A DNA stretch of 64,000 nucleotides from a virus: positions 39,402 to 103,401 of the IMG/VR virus record IMGVR_UViG_3300025417_000018. One strand, 5' to 3'. This document shows, piece by piece, positions 10,437-19,898 of this stretch (positions are counted from its first letter, which is position 1; the number at the start of each line of letters is the position of its first letter). The notes below the pieces were generated by a model, which saw only the letters and a program-made list of their open reading frames with translations, had not been told where the DNA came from and ran no database searches. The translations under genes and the position numbers were made by a program.

Positions 10437-10742
10437 ATGGACACAAAGACATTAATTAACGAAGCCAAAGCACGTTTCAATCATAACTCAGCCAAAGCCT
10501 ATTTAAAAGACAAATACGACAGCAAACTTATTGTTGCCGAACAAAATGGTCTTTGGCGTGCTGATTTAACAACCATCAATTTTTTGAATTCAAGCAAGTC
10601 AAAAGAAGTAATTCTTATTGACACTTTTAACAATCCTGTCAAAGTAGACAGAAAAACATTGTTAGCCAAATTACAAGATACTTATACAACAGTAATGAGT
10701 GATTGGCACGATGAATGGACAGAACTAGAGAATAACAGATGA
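10437..10742 (+). CDS. Hypothetical protein, 101 aa, first gene of the tailoring operon
   Basis: A small, charged, soluble protein with a strong AGGAG ribosome-binding site behind the late promoter. A helical N-terminus (about 1-30) is followed by a short strand-rich middle (KLIVAEQNGLWRADLTTI) and a helical C-terminus ending in Trp/Glu-rich residues. No signal peptide, membrane segment or catalytic motif. The stop overlaps the next start by 4 nt, so the two are probably translationally coupled. Function unknown. Confidence 0.6.
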   Translation: MDTKTLINEAKARFNHNSAKAYLKDKYDSKLIVAEQNGLWRADLTTINFLNSSKSKEVILIDTFNNPVKVDRKTLLAKLQDTYTTVMSDWHDEWTELENNR

Positions 10743-11542
10743 GCCAAGGGGTACTATTATTCGCCTTTAATAGTCCAAAATACAATTATTACGAAATGGC
10801 AGTGGCTACTGCTAAACGTATTAATCACTTTTTGGGACTTCCAGTTACATTGGTAACGGATGAAGAGTCATTGCCACAAAATCAAACTTATATTTTTGAT
10901 AATACCATTATAACCACAGCCGATAAAACCAATAGTCGTGAATGGGGTGTGTGGATGAATAAAGGTAGATTTCGTGCTTATGACTTAAGTCCATATGATG
11001 AAACAATACTATTGGACACAGATTACATGGTTAATTCAGATAAGTTGTTAAAACTTTTTGAATTGCCAACAGATTTTTGTTGCCATGATTCTACTAGTTT
11101 TTTAATGCATCCAAACTCTGACCAAGACATGATTAGCGTATATAGTTTTAAGACTATGTGGGCAACTGTTGTAATGTTCAAAAAGACAAATCGTGCTAAA
11201 CAAATATTTGAATGTTTAGAAATGATTCAATCTAATTACGACCACTATGCAACATTGCACGGTTTTATTTCTATTACATTTAGAAATGATTATGCACTAA
11301 CATTAGCCGCACGTATTACCAATGGTCATACTTCTCCTACCGAAGATATTATTCCATGGAATTTGGTACACGTTGGTAAAAACACAAGTGTATACAGAAA
11401 CAATGATGATGAATTCAACACAGAATATACCGTTATGTTTGATAACTGGACTAAAGGAAAAATTCGTAAAGAATATTCAATGGTTAAAGATACAGACTTT
11501 CACATGATGAACAAAGATAATTTTATGGAGCTTATAGCATGA
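10739..11542 (+). CDS. Glycosyltransferase-like protein (GT-A, DxD), 267 aa
   Basis: The start resembles nucleotide-diphospho-sugar transferases: a strand (GVLLFAFNSPKY), a helix, then LPVTLVTDEE. The clearest sign is the segment PYDETILLDTDYM (about 86-97), with a D-x-D at 93-95 at the end of a hydrophobic strand, where GT-A enzymes hold the metal and sugar nucleotide. The length is short but adequate for a single GT-A domain. No membrane segment. The next gene is a diverged paralogue with the same PYDETI block. Donor and acceptor cannot be deduced. A glycogenin/GT8-like fold is the closest guess. Confidence 0.6.
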   Translation: MSQGVLLFAFNSPKYNYYEMAVATAKRINHFLGLPVTLVTDEESLPQNQTYIFDNTIITTADKTNSREWGVWMNKGRFRAYDLSPYDETILLDTDYMVNSDKLLKLFELPTDFCCHDSTSFLMHPNSDQDMISVYSFKTMWATVVMFKKTNRAKQIFECLEMIQSNYDHYATLHGFISITFRNDYALTLAARITNGHTSPTEDIIPWNLVHVGKNTSVYRNNDDEFNTEYTVMFDNWTKGKIRKEYSMVKDTDFHMMNKDNFMELIA

Positions 11543-12288
11543 GTAAAGGGTTTGTAATCATGGCTCAGGATACCGAGCAAACAAAATATACAAAATGTGC
11601 TGAAGCATTAAGTAAAAGCATACTACGTGTAATGCCTAATGCAAATATTACAATTATAACCAGTGATATGTTACCATATGGAGATTTAGGTGGATATCAA
11701 AATGATTGGCAAGTATATGAGGCTAGCCCATATGATGAAACAATCAAATTAGAAAGTGACATGTATATACCACGCAGTATAGAGCACTGGTGGGATATTT
11801 TGGCATTACAAGATGTTGTTGTATCAACTACAATTAGAAATTACAAACAAGAAATTTCAGATGCAAGAACCTACCGTAGATTTATTGATGATAATAAATT
11901 ACCAGATGTATACAATGCCATAACATACTTTAAAAAATCTGACACAGCAAAAGCATTTTTTGAAGTTGTTAAAGATGTATTTGAAAATTGGGAAACGTAT
12001 AAAGCTACACTAAGATGTAAACCGCAAGAAGAAGTTAGTACAGATTGGGCATATGCTATTGCATGTCATATTGTAGGAGTTGAAAAAACAACATTACCTT
12101 CATTTAATGAAATGAGTATGGTACACATGAAACAGTTTGTAAACAACAACCCAACTGAAAATTGGACAGACACATTTGTGTACGAATGTTTACCAAACCA
12201 AATTAGAGTGCAAACAGTATCACAACAATATCCATTTCACTATCATATTAAGAATTTTTCTGATAAAATACTGGAAAGCATAAAATGA
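11539..12288 (+). CDS. Glycosyltransferase-like protein, paralogue of the preceding gene, 249 aa
   Basis: It has the same arrangement as the preceding protein: start strand GFVIMAQDTEQ, a helix with AEALSKSIL, then NANITIITSD and the block PYDETIKLESDMY (about 64-76). Here the metal-binding motif reads E-S-D instead of D-T-D, so the first acidic residue is Glu. That could mean altered metal use or loss of activity. The start overlaps the upstream stop by 4 nt and the stop overlaps the next start by 4 nt. Probably arose by duplication; activity unproven. Confidence 0.55.
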   Translation: MSKGFVIMAQDTEQTKYTKCAEALSKSILRVMPNANITIITSDMLPYGDLGGYQNDWQVYEASPYDETIKLESDMYIPRSIEHWWDILALQDVVVSTTIRNYKQEISDARTYRRFIDDNKLPDVYNAITYFKKSDTAKAFFEVVKDVFENWETYKATLRCKPQEEVSTDWAYAIACHIVGVEKTTLPSFNEMSMVHMKQFVNNNPTENWTDTFVYECLPNQIRVQTVSQQYPFHYHIKNFSDKILESIK

Positions 12289-12656
12289 CAGTCAGATACG
12301 TAAAAGACAAAAACGCAGATTTTCTTATTGTTTGGGAACCACCTGTTATGGTGCCTCCCGAATTTAGATTATATTATGACGATAAAGGTAATGTTATTTC
12401 ATATGTAGGAGATAAATCCTGCCATATTGAAGGTGGTAACTATATTGTTATCGATAAACAAACATTTGCCGAAGCCCGTCATGATATAAAAGTTATTGAT
12501 GGTAGAATTTCAACAGCGAAAGCAGATGCTGTTGTTTATAAATTAATGCCAAGCAATGACGGAATCAGTTGTTATAGCGAGGATGTAAGTATCGTAGTTG
12601 ACGAATCATTTAATGATAAAATGAAATGGAAACTTACTATATATGAACTCGGATGA
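12285..12656 (+). CDS. Hypothetical protein, 123 aa
   Basis: A compact beta-rich soluble protein with a Pro-rich start (FLIVWEPPVMVPPEFRLYY) and alternating hydrophobic strands throughout. No Cys cluster, signal peptide or known motif. It overlaps the upstream stop by 4 nt and its own end overlaps the next start by 14 nt. It is embedded between two glycosyltransferase-like genes, so an accessory role in the same process is plausible but unsupported. Confidence 0.55.
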   Translation: MTVRYVKDKNADFLIVWEPPVMVPPEFRLYYDDKGNVISYVGDKSCHIEGGNYIVIDKQTFAEARHDIKVIDGRISTAKADAVVYKLMPSNDGISCYSEDVSIVVDESFNDKMKWKLTIYELG

Positions 12657-13596
12657 TATTATTGATGTAGCAGACTTAGATTGCATTTATCTTAGTTATG
12701 ATGAACCACAGAAAGAAGAATTCTGGTTAAAGATTAAAAACATGGTACCTTGGGCCAAACGTGTTGACGGTGTCAAAGGTAGTGATGCCGCACATAAAGC
12801 CGCAGGTGAAGCCAGTGAAACAGAACGTTTTATTCTTATTGATGGCGATAATATGCCACAAGAAAATTTCTTCAACATTCAACTAGATTTTACTGATAAA
12901 GAGGAAACATTTAAAAAAGCACAGTTTCGTTGGAAAGCTATCAATGCTATCAATGGGTTACGTTATGGTAACGGTGGTATGAGTAGTTGGACAAAAACAT
13001 ACGTGCGTGAAATGCAAACACATGAAAATCAAACAGAAGGTGATATAACACGTATTGCTGATTTTTGTTTAGATAGTAAAGATAATCTATACTGGGCTAT
13101 GCATGATTGTTATTCAACTACATATCCAAATCAAACTCCCTTCCAAGCATGGCGTGCTGGATTCCGTGAAGGTGTTAAGATGTGTTTAGACAAAGGTGCG
13201 GTACCCTCAGTAGATGTATTCAAAGAAACTGTAGCCATGCGTAATATGAATAATCTAACAATTTGGCATAACATTGGATTAGATGCCGAAAACGGAGAAT
13301 GGGCAATCATGGGCGCACGTATGGGAACGTACATGACAATGCTGACTGACTGGAATCATATTGAAGTTCAATGGTTTGATAACTATCTTGCAATGTGGGA
13401 AAATGTTAAAAATGAAGATCCATTACAGTTAATTAAAAAGTACGGAGATGATTTAAGTGCTAAGTTAGGTTTACCTATGTGTATGCATACCGCAGAACAA
13501 AGTAAGTTTTTCAAACGCCACTATAAAGCAGATGCACGTAATTTAGGACCATTGGTAACAGAAATGGAAGTCATTCGCAGAATCGAAGGTTGGTGA
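12643..13596 (+). CDS. Phage glycosyltransferase-like protein (GT-A type), 317 aa
   Basis: The N-terminus reads LDCIYLSYDEPQKEEFW, then WAKRVDGVKGSDAAHKAA, then ETERFILIDGDN with a D-G-D at 67-69. This order (strand, 'KxV-x-G-VKG', 'AHKAA', 'FxxxDGDN') fits a nucleotide-sugar transferase fold, as seen in proteins common in large T4-like phages. Later conserved blocks include INGLRYGNGG and FQAWRAGFREGVKMCL. The C-terminal domain of the giant repeat protein at 35715 carries the same blocks in the same order. Substrate unknown. The fold call is from motif order and is moderate. Confidence 0.55.
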   Translation: MNSDDIIDVADLDCIYLSYDEPQKEEFWLKIKNMVPWAKRVDGVKGSDAAHKAAGEASETERFILIDGDNMPQENFFNIQLDFTDKEETFKKAQFRWKAINAINGLRYGNGGMSSWTKTYVREMQTHENQTEGDITRIADFCLDSKDNLYWAMHDCYSTTYPNQTPFQAWRAGFREGVKMCLDKGAVPSVDVFKETVAMRNMNNLTIWHNIGLDAENGEWAIMGARMGTYMTMLTDWNHIEVQWFDNYLAMWENVKNEDPLQLIKKYGDDLSAKLGLPMCMHTAEQSKFFKRHYKADARNLGPLVTEMEVIRRIEGW

Positions 13597-13597
13597 T

Positions 13598-14272
13598 ATG
13601 GATTCTAAAAATGTGCTAAACTCTCAACTATTTGATTTAAACAAAAAAGGCACAATAATTATTGGAACTATGCGTTCTGGTTCTAATTTTCTACGTGCAT
13701 TAGTAGGTTCTAGACTAGCAGAGAGTAATATTCCTTATAATGATAATGGTGAGTATTTTACAGATAGATTTGATGTGGAAGGCACCGACGATGAATATTC
13801 ATATTTCAACATGGTTGAAAAACTACAAAAAGTAACAGCTAATAACGATAGTTATAGTGTTGGCACAATTGTCTATACAGAATTAGATATGATTTCATGC
13901 AATCCTAGTAGTTTTAAATGGTATAATGATAACTATCATTTAATTAAATTGTATAGAAGAAACTATATAAATCATTTTATGTCACATTGTATTTTTTTGC
14001 ATACCAATCGACAATACAAATATGATACTTTTTCGCAACTTGGTATGCCTTTACCAGTTAAGTATGATATACGTGAAATTAATAATTTTATAAAGAAAAT
14101 TCTAGAACTTAATAGATTTCCTTGCGACAATACACTGGTGTATGAAGACATAGAACCTGTGCCAATCGGTGAAGTGGTAAAAAATATATACAATATAACT
14201 CCTAAAGAATTTTTTGCTGATTATGATAAGTTAGTAGAAATGTTTAATTTATTGGAATACAATGTCGGGTGA
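13598..14272 (+). CDS. Sulfotransferase-like protein, 224 aa
   Basis: Residues 18-32 (GTIIIGTMRSGSNFL) form a strand-loop-helix like the 5'-phosphosulfate-binding loop of PAPS-dependent sulfotransferases (R-S-G-S-T/N). A second motif, IKLYRRNYINHFMSH (about 111-125), resembles the 3'-phosphate-binding segment (L-x-R-x-N-x-x-x-x-x-x-S). The length is near the lower end for the family. The gene begins 1 nt after the previous stop and overlaps the next by 11 nt. It may sulfate a sugar or protein made in this operon. A kinase-like P-loop is less likely given the RSGSN core. Confidence 0.6.
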   Translation: MDSKNVLNSQLFDLNKKGTIIIGTMRSGSNFLRALVGSRLAESNIPYNDNGEYFTDRFDVEGTDDEYSYFNMVEKLQKVTANNDSYSVGTIVYTELDMISCNPSSFKWYNDNYHLIKLYRRNYINHFMSHCIFLHTNRQYKYDTFSQLGMPLPVKYDIREINNFIKKILELNRFPCDNTLVYEDIEPVPIGEVVKNIYNITPKEFFADYDKLVEMFNLLEYNVG

Positions 14273-15827
14273 GTACGACCAATATGCTAGAGACATGCGT
14301 GACCGCTTGAATGCGGTCAGTCCATCACTATGTCTCGCAAAATGGCAACAAGTTTCAATACACTTGCCAAGTGGATTAACACAAAGCTGTTACCATCCTC
14401 CTACGCATAAGATTCCACTAGAGTTATTAAAAGATAATCCTAGTGTATTACACAATACACCTATCAAAATACATGAACGCAAACAAATGCTCAACGGTGA
14501 AAGACCTGAGGGTTGTAGTTACTGTTGGAAAGTAGAAGATGCACAAAGTGATGACCCCAAAGGTCACATGAGTGATAGACATTATCGCAGTAGTGAGTGG
14601 TGGAACGCACCAACATTTGACGAAGTAACAACAAATAGTTTTGACTATAATGTTACCCCTCGCTATGTAGAGGTTAATTTTAATCAAGCATGTAATTTCA
14701 AGTGCATGTATTGCAGTCCTCACCTAAGCACAAGTTGGGAAGAAGAAGTTAAAAAACATGGTGGGTATAAATTATCTGACATGACACACAACAACTTAGA
14801 GCATTTGGAGAAAAAGGGACTAATGCCACTTAAGGTTGCGGCTAAAGATAATCCATATGTTGAAGCATTTTGGCAATGGTTTCCTGAGATTTATCGTAAG
14901 TTACGTGTTTTTAGAATGACCGGCGGTGAACCACTCATGGACAAAAACACATTTAAAGTATTAGACTATGTAAATGAAAACCCACATGGTCAACTTGAAT
15001 TAAGTATAACAAGTAACATGTGTCCTCCAGATCAAAAACTATTTGATAAGTTTTTAGAAAAAGTAAAGGCACTAGAAGAATTACGTACATATGAAGACAA
15101 GGAAAACTTTAATGAGTTCAGCGGTAATCATTGGTATGTAGACAAAGGCTTCAAGCACTTTTGGTTGTTTGTATCATTAGATGGATTTGGGGAACAAGCA
15201 GAATATATGCGTACTGGATTAGAGTTTGACAGATTGTTGAACAATGTTCGTACCTTTTTACGTGAAACAAAATACAGCACAGTTAGTTTTATCAATACAT
15301 TCAACATGTTAAGCATTCCCAGCTTACATAAATTTTTAGAAATGATTTTAACACTACGTGAAGAATTTGGTGGACGTGCCCAAACTGAGTTTACAATCGC
15401 ACCCGAACAAACTGAAACTGAAAAAGAAAATAATATTGTACACAAAGTTTATAAGCAAAAGAAATATCAACGTGTATTCTTTGACATACCCATTCTACGT
15501 TATCCACCATGGTTCAGCATACAAAATGCAGGAGAATATGGTATCAAAGAAGTAGAACGTTGTTTGAAATATATGGAAGACAACGTACAAGGTGAAGACT
15601 ATTCGGAAACATTCGAAGGATTTAAACCCTATGAGATATTGAAAATCAAGCGAGACCTTGCTATAATGCAAGAATCTTTGCCAGCGGACCAAGTGTCACT
15701 AAATAAAACTAACTTCTACATGTTTATTAGTGAGTACGATAGACGTAGGCAAACAAATTTTATGGAAATATTTCCAGAACTAAAATGGTACTGGAGAGAA
15801 TGTATTAAAGCGTATACCAAACATTAA
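14262..15827 (+). CDS. Radical SAM protein 1 of 13 (AKW class), 521 aa
   Basis: The radical SAM cluster motif is C144-x3-C148-x2-C151 (CNFKCMYC), binding the [4Fe-4S] cluster that cleaves S-adenosylmethionine. The GGEP motif at 221-224 contacts SAM. Ahead of the core is a second cysteine set: C24 (CLAKW), C43 (SCYHPP), C85 and C88 (CSYCWKVED). It resembles a SPASM/twitch auxiliary-cluster ligand set but lies N-terminal instead of C-terminal. The block NPYVEAFWQWFPEI before GGEP is shared with proteins 2 and 6. The C-terminus carries the array signature YDRRRQTNFMEIFPEL. It is the longest of the set. Target unknown. Confidence 0.85.
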   Translation: MSGEYDQYARDMRDRLNAVSPSLCLAKWQQVSIHLPSGLTQSCYHPPTHKIPLELLKDNPSVLHNTPIKIHERKQMLNGERPEGCSYCWKVEDAQSDDPKGHMSDRHYRSSEWWNAPTFDEVTTNSFDYNVTPRYVEVNFNQACNFKCMYCSPHLSTSWEEEVKKHGGYKLSDMTHNNLEHLEKKGLMPLKVAAKDNPYVEAFWQWFPEIYRKLRVFRMTGGEPLMDKNTFKVLDYVNENPHGQLELSITSNMCPPDQKLFDKFLEKVKALEELRTYEDKENFNEFSGNHWYVDKGFKHFWLFVSLDGFGEQAEYMRTGLEFDRLLNNVRTFLRETKYSTVSFINTFNMLSIPSLHKFLEMILTLREEFGGRAQTEFTIAPEQTETEKENNIVHKVYKQKKYQRVFFDIPILRYPPWFSIQNAGEYGIKEVERCLKYMEDNVQGEDYSETFEGFKPYEILKIKRDLAIMQESLPADQVSLNKTNFYMFISEYDRRRQTNFMEIFPELKWYWRECIKAYTKH

Positions 15828-15836
15828 GGAAAACAC

Positions 15837-17369
15837 ATGGCAGGTAAAAAACACACAGAAAGTTTTGCAGAGTATAAAGCACGATTGATTGATCCAATTA
15901 GTGAGAGTTATTGTGCGGCAAAATGGCTAAACGCAACTATTTGGTTGGGTAATGGTCAAACAACAAGCTGTCACCACCCATTAGGTCATCAAATTGATGC
16001 CAATGAATTGATTGAAAACCCTTCAGCAATTCATAATACTCCACATAAAAAACTTATGCGTAAAATGATGCAGGAAGGCACACGTCCACAAGAGTGTGAG
16101 TACTGCTGGAAGATTGAAGATATTGGTCGTAACAACATCAGTGACCGCGTATACAAGACTGCTGTATTTGAAGAAGAACATATTTTAAAAACTGCCAAAG
16201 CAGATTGGCAAGAAAACACAATGTTGCGTACATTAGAAATTAGTTTTGATAGAACATGCAACTTTGGTTGCAGTTATTGTAACCCTAGTTTTAGCACAAC
16301 ATGGGTAAAAGACATTCACAAGTATGGCCCATATCGTAACATCGATGGTGATGCCCGTAGTCACTTTGTTAATGCGGCAGACCACGCAAAGCCATTGCCT
16401 GATGAAGTTAACCCATATATTCAAGCCTTTTGGCGTTGGTGGGAACAAGAAGATGGTCTTGCAGATAACTTAGAAGAAATTCGCATTACAGGTGGGGAGC
16501 CATTAATGGCTCCGGGCGTATGGAAACTATTCGAATGGTTCAAAGCAAATCAAGAACGTGTTAAAAATCGTAAAGATGGAAAAGTTATGCGTTATGCGAT
16601 TAACAGTAACTTAGTTCCTAAAGATGATATCATGGATAGATTGATTGAGTTAAGTCACTTTGTCCCGCACTTAGAAGTATACACTAGCGCAGAAAGTTTA
16701 GGCGCACATAGCGAATATATTCGTGATGGTTTCATTTGGGATAAATGGATTCATAATTTAACACGTTTACATACTGAAGGTAATATCAAAAAGACACACA
16801 TTATGATGACAATCAATAGTTTGTGTTTAGCAAGTATTACTGAGTTCATGGATGAAATACTAGCATTTAAGCGTAAGCATGACACTCACTATCCAACAAT
16901 GAGTTTGAACATCTTACGTTTCCCTAGCTTTCAAAGTTGCTCATTATTGCCAATGGATGTTCGTCAAAAGTACAGCGAAAAACTACAAGTATGGTTAGAT
17001 GAACAAATTGCAAAAGATGAAAGAACAACAGGCGGTAGCCCAATTCTTATGCATATTGAGCGTGAGCAAACACAACGACTGATTGACTATCTTGACGTTA
17101 TTAAAACTCCGCACAAAAATGTTAAAGACCCTGAGCAAAACAAACGTGACTTTAAACAATTCTACCATCAATATGATATTCGTAGAGGTAAAGACTTCCG
17201 TAATACATTCCCGCAAGAGTTTGTAGACTTTTACGATAGTATTGACACAGACTTACCAACTGAAACAGAAATCACAACAGGTCAATATAGTGATGGTACA
17301 GGGTATATTCCAATTCATCCTGCTGAAGATCCTAGTAAAGATGTGTTTGTTAACCCAGATTTACAATGA
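15837..17369 (+). CDS. Radical SAM protein 2 of 13 (AKW class), 510 aa
   Basis: N-terminal cysteines C26 (CAAKW), C45 (SCHHPLGH), C87 and C90 (CEYCWKIED) precede the radical SAM motif C141-C145-C148 (CNFGCSYC) and GGEP at 219-222. It shares the NPYIQAFWRWW block and the C-terminal YDIRRGKDFRNTFPQEF signature with its neighbours. A ~35-residue acidic, Pro-rich tail follows and is unique to this copy. It has its own GGAAA-type ribosome-binding site 9 nt behind the previous gene, and it overlaps the next gene by 4 nt. Closest to proteins 1 and 6; reaction unknown. Confidence 0.85.
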   Translation: MAGKKHTESFAEYKARLIDPISESYCAAKWLNATIWLGNGQTTSCHHPLGHQIDANELIENPSAIHNTPHKKLMRKMMQEGTRPQECEYCWKIEDIGRNNISDRVYKTAVFEEEHILKTAKADWQENTMLRTLEISFDRTCNFGCSYCNPSFSTTWVKDIHKYGPYRNIDGDARSHFVNAADHAKPLPDEVNPYIQAFWRWWEQEDGLADNLEEIRITGGEPLMAPGVWKLFEWFKANQERVKNRKDGKVMRYAINSNLVPKDDIMDRLIELSHFVPHLEVYTSAESLGAHSEYIRDGFIWDKWIHNLTRLHTEGNIKKTHIMMTINSLCLASITEFMDEILAFKRKHDTHYPTMSLNILRFPSFQSCSLLPMDVRQKYSEKLQVWLDEQIAKDERTTGGSPILMHIEREQTQRLIDYLDVIKTPHKNVKDPEQNKRDFKQFYHQYDIRRGKDFRNTFPQEFVDFYDSIDTDLPTETEITTGQYSDGTGYIPIHPAEDPSKDVFVNPDLQ

Positions 17370-18499
17370 CCGATAACAGATATATATGTCCATTGGCTTT
17401 TGGTGCTGTTCATTATGACATGGACAACAAAATGGGACCCTGTTCGTTAAACAACATGGTCAATGTCAAAACAATTGATGAATATCTGAAAGACGAAAAA
17501 CTACAACAATTAAAATCAGACATGAAAAATGGTATTAGAAATCCATTATGTAATTCATGTTATAATTTAGAGGAGATAGACCAAAATATTGGTAGCAATA
17601 GACAATTTTGGTTGTCAAAAACTGATAAAACTATTTTTGAATCAGATAATTTTTCTCACTTAGAAGTTAGATTTTCAAACATATGCAATTCTAAATGCAG
17701 AACGTGCATACCAAATACCAGTTCACCAATTGCCACAGAAGAAAAAAAATACTTAAATTGGAAGTTTCCGGTATTACGTTATTCTGGGATAGATGAAAAT
17801 TTTATATTAAATCAGTCAAAGCAAATTGCTAGTAATCTAAAAACAGTTACCTTTAGTGGAGGAGAGCCTCTACTACAATGGCAACATTGGGACTTTTTAG
17901 ATTATCTTATAGAAAACAAACTAGACCCTCAGTTGTTATATTACAGTAATGCATCACTATTGACATTTAAGAACCAACACATTTTTGATAAATGGAAACA
18001 TTTTAGTGATGTTATTTTTAGAGTAAGTATAGATGCAGTTGAAGATTCTGCCGAATATTGGAGACATGGAGAAAAATGGGATACAATTATTAATAACGTT
18101 AAACAAGTTAAACAATTAATGCCAAATGTTAAATTAGAGTATACAGTAACTATATCTTGGCCAAATGTTTTTCATGTAGAAAAGATAATTGATGCACTAG
18201 CTTCTTTTGATAATAAACCACAAATTAATTTTAATACAGTATACTCAGATTTGTTTAATTTGCAAGTATTACCTAAAAATATCAAAACACGTGTTGAAAA
18301 ATATTTTAATAGTATTGATAAAAATAAAGTTAATATGGATACATTGAAGGGAATGGTTTTATTTATGAACAGTAAAGATAAATCAAATTTGATGACAGCG
18401 GCAATAGCAAGATTAAAAGAAGTTGATTTACGTAGGGAAGAATCATTTATTAATGCGTTTCCCGAATACAAAGAAATGGCGATAGAATATGGATACTAA
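17366..18499 (+). CDS. Radical SAM protein 3 of 13, 377 aa
   Basis: N-terminal ligands C8 (ICPLAF), C26 (GPCSLNN), C62 and C65 (CNSCYNLEE); radical SAM motif C107-C111-C114 (CNSKCRTC); GGEP 165-168 (TFSGGEPLL). The N-terminal set reads F/L rather than KW or PW after the first Cys, so it is intermediate between the two main classes. The C-terminal signature VDLRREESFINAFPEYK is intact. Base composition is more AT-rich than in proteins 1 and 2, suggesting a separate history. Reaction unknown. Confidence 0.85.
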   Translation: MTDNRYICPLAFGAVHYDMDNKMGPCSLNNMVNVKTIDEYLKDEKLQQLKSDMKNGIRNPLCNSCYNLEEIDQNIGSNRQFWLSKTDKTIFESDNFSHLEVRFSNICNSKCRTCIPNTSSPIATEEKKYLNWKFPVLRYSGIDENFILNQSKQIASNLKTVTFSGGEPLLQWQHWDFLDYLIENKLDPQLLYYSNASLLTFKNQHIFDKWKHFSDVIFRVSIDAVEDSAEYWRHGEKWDTIINNVKQVKQLMPNVKLEYTVTISWPNVFHVEKIIDALASFDNKPQINFNTVYSDLFNLQVLPKNIKTRVEKYFNSIDKNKVNMDTLKGMVLFMNSKDKSNLMTAAIARLKEVDLRREESFINAFPEYKEMAIEYGY

Positions 18500-19898
18500 T
18501 AACAGAATAATCCCTATATGGGGAGATAATGCAAAGCCTGCTCCTGAAAGCAAAAACAAAGTGTTTTGCATGGCGCCATGGACACACACTTACATAAGCC
18601 CACAAAGCGAACGCAGATTATGTTGTGCCAGTCGTGAAGAACATAGCTTTCAAAAACAATATATTGACAGTAGTAATGATAGCAAGTATGGCAATGTAAA
18701 AGAAAGCGGTACTTCACTTGATGCATATAAGCCTATTAGTCTAAAAGAACATTGGAACAGTCCATACATGCGTGACATACGTGTTAAGTTAATGCGTGGC
18801 GAAGAGATTCCACAATGTGATGTATGCAACAAAAATCTATTGATGGAAGGTTATAGCTACCGCGGTTGGTTTACCGGTGCATTGTTCCGTGACAAAATAC
18901 AACAAGCATTTGATAGCACAGACGATAATGGTTACACCACGATGGAACCAATTAGTTTCGATTATCGCTTTAGCAATCTATGCAATTTCAAATGTCGTAT
19001 GTGCGGAGAACAATTAAGTAGCGCATGGGAAACTGAAAAGAAAACACATGATATGTGGACACCAAAGAATCAACCTTTTATGATTCCGGAAATCAAAAGT
19101 GCCATGCAAGACTTTCAAGTTAATGTTGTGGAAGCAGAATTTAAGGATGCGGTACGCAGGGGTATTGTTGAAGAAATGTATTGGGTTGGTGGTGAGCCAT
19201 TGATGTATGATATACATTGGTGGACATTAGAAGAAATGCTGAATAACGGGAGTAATGAGAAATGTTACATGCGTTATAACAGTAACTTAAGTCGTGTACA
19301 ATTTGGAAAGAAAAACTTATATGATTATCTTCCATTGTACAAAGACTGGATGATGTGTGCAAGTATTGATGGCACTGGTGAAATTGTTGAATACATTCGC
19401 ACAGGCATTAAATGGGACAAGTGGTTAGAAAACTTCAAGCAAGGACTAGCATTACCAAATGGTAAAGACAAAATGGTTCTTGATTTAACACTAACTGCTC
19501 CAGGCATGTTTTCAATTAAAGACTTGTTTGACTTGAGTATTGAATTAGATGTTAAGATTGAAACTAAAACAACGTTTGGCTTTCACAATGATATCATGTG
19601 GACACCATTAAGTTGGCCACGTCCTATACTCAACGACATGGTAGATGATATCTTAGAGTACATTACACCACGTGCTACGTGGAAACAAGACACCTTGATT
19701 GGTAACTTAAAGGCATTAAAAGAAACACGTAAAACACATGCCGAAGAGTGGCCAGAAACATACAAACAGGGTGCTAAAAACGGTAAAGGTTGGGTAGAAA
19801 GACTAGAGCAAATTCGTGAGAATCCGTTAACCCTACGTGACATTTACAGTCGTAACCCTGAATTATTAAAATGGTGGGATAATATTTACAATGAGTGA
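18489..19898 (+). CDS. Radical SAM protein 4 of 13 (PW class), 469 aa
   Basis: N-terminal cysteines C27 (FCMAPWTH), C45 and C46 (LCCASREE), C110 and C113 (CDVCNKN); radical SAM motif C165-C169-C172 (CNFKCRMC); GGEP 234-237. There is an insertion of ~45 residues between the core motif and GGEP compared with protein 5. The C-terminal signature is degenerate (LTLRDIYSRNPELLKWW). The ATG lies inside the end of protein 3 (11-nt overlap). The PW/CC/CxxC order matches the N-terminus of SPASM-like auxiliary-cluster proteins. Reaction unknown. Confidence 0.85.
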   Translation: MDTNNRIIPIWGDNAKPAPESKNKVFCMAPWTHTYISPQSERRLCCASREEHSFQKQYIDSSNDSKYGNVKESGTSLDAYKPISLKEHWNSPYMRDIRVKLMRGEEIPQCDVCNKNLLMEGYSYRGWFTGALFRDKIQQAFDSTDDNGYTTMEPISFDYRFSNLCNFKCRMCGEQLSSAWETEKKTHDMWTPKNQPFMIPEIKSAMQDFQVNVVEAEFKDAVRRGIVEEMYWVGGEPLMYDIHWWTLEEMLNNGSNEKCYMRYNSNLSRVQFGKKNLYDYLPLYKDWMMCASIDGTGEIVEYIRTGIKWDKWLENFKQGLALPNGKDKMVLDLTLTAPGMFSIKDLFDLSIELDVKIETKTTFGFHNDIMWTPLSWPRPILNDMVDDILEYITPRATWKQDTLIGNLKALKETRKTHAEEWPETYKQGAKNGKGWVERLEQIRENPLTLRDIYSRNPELLKWWDNIYNE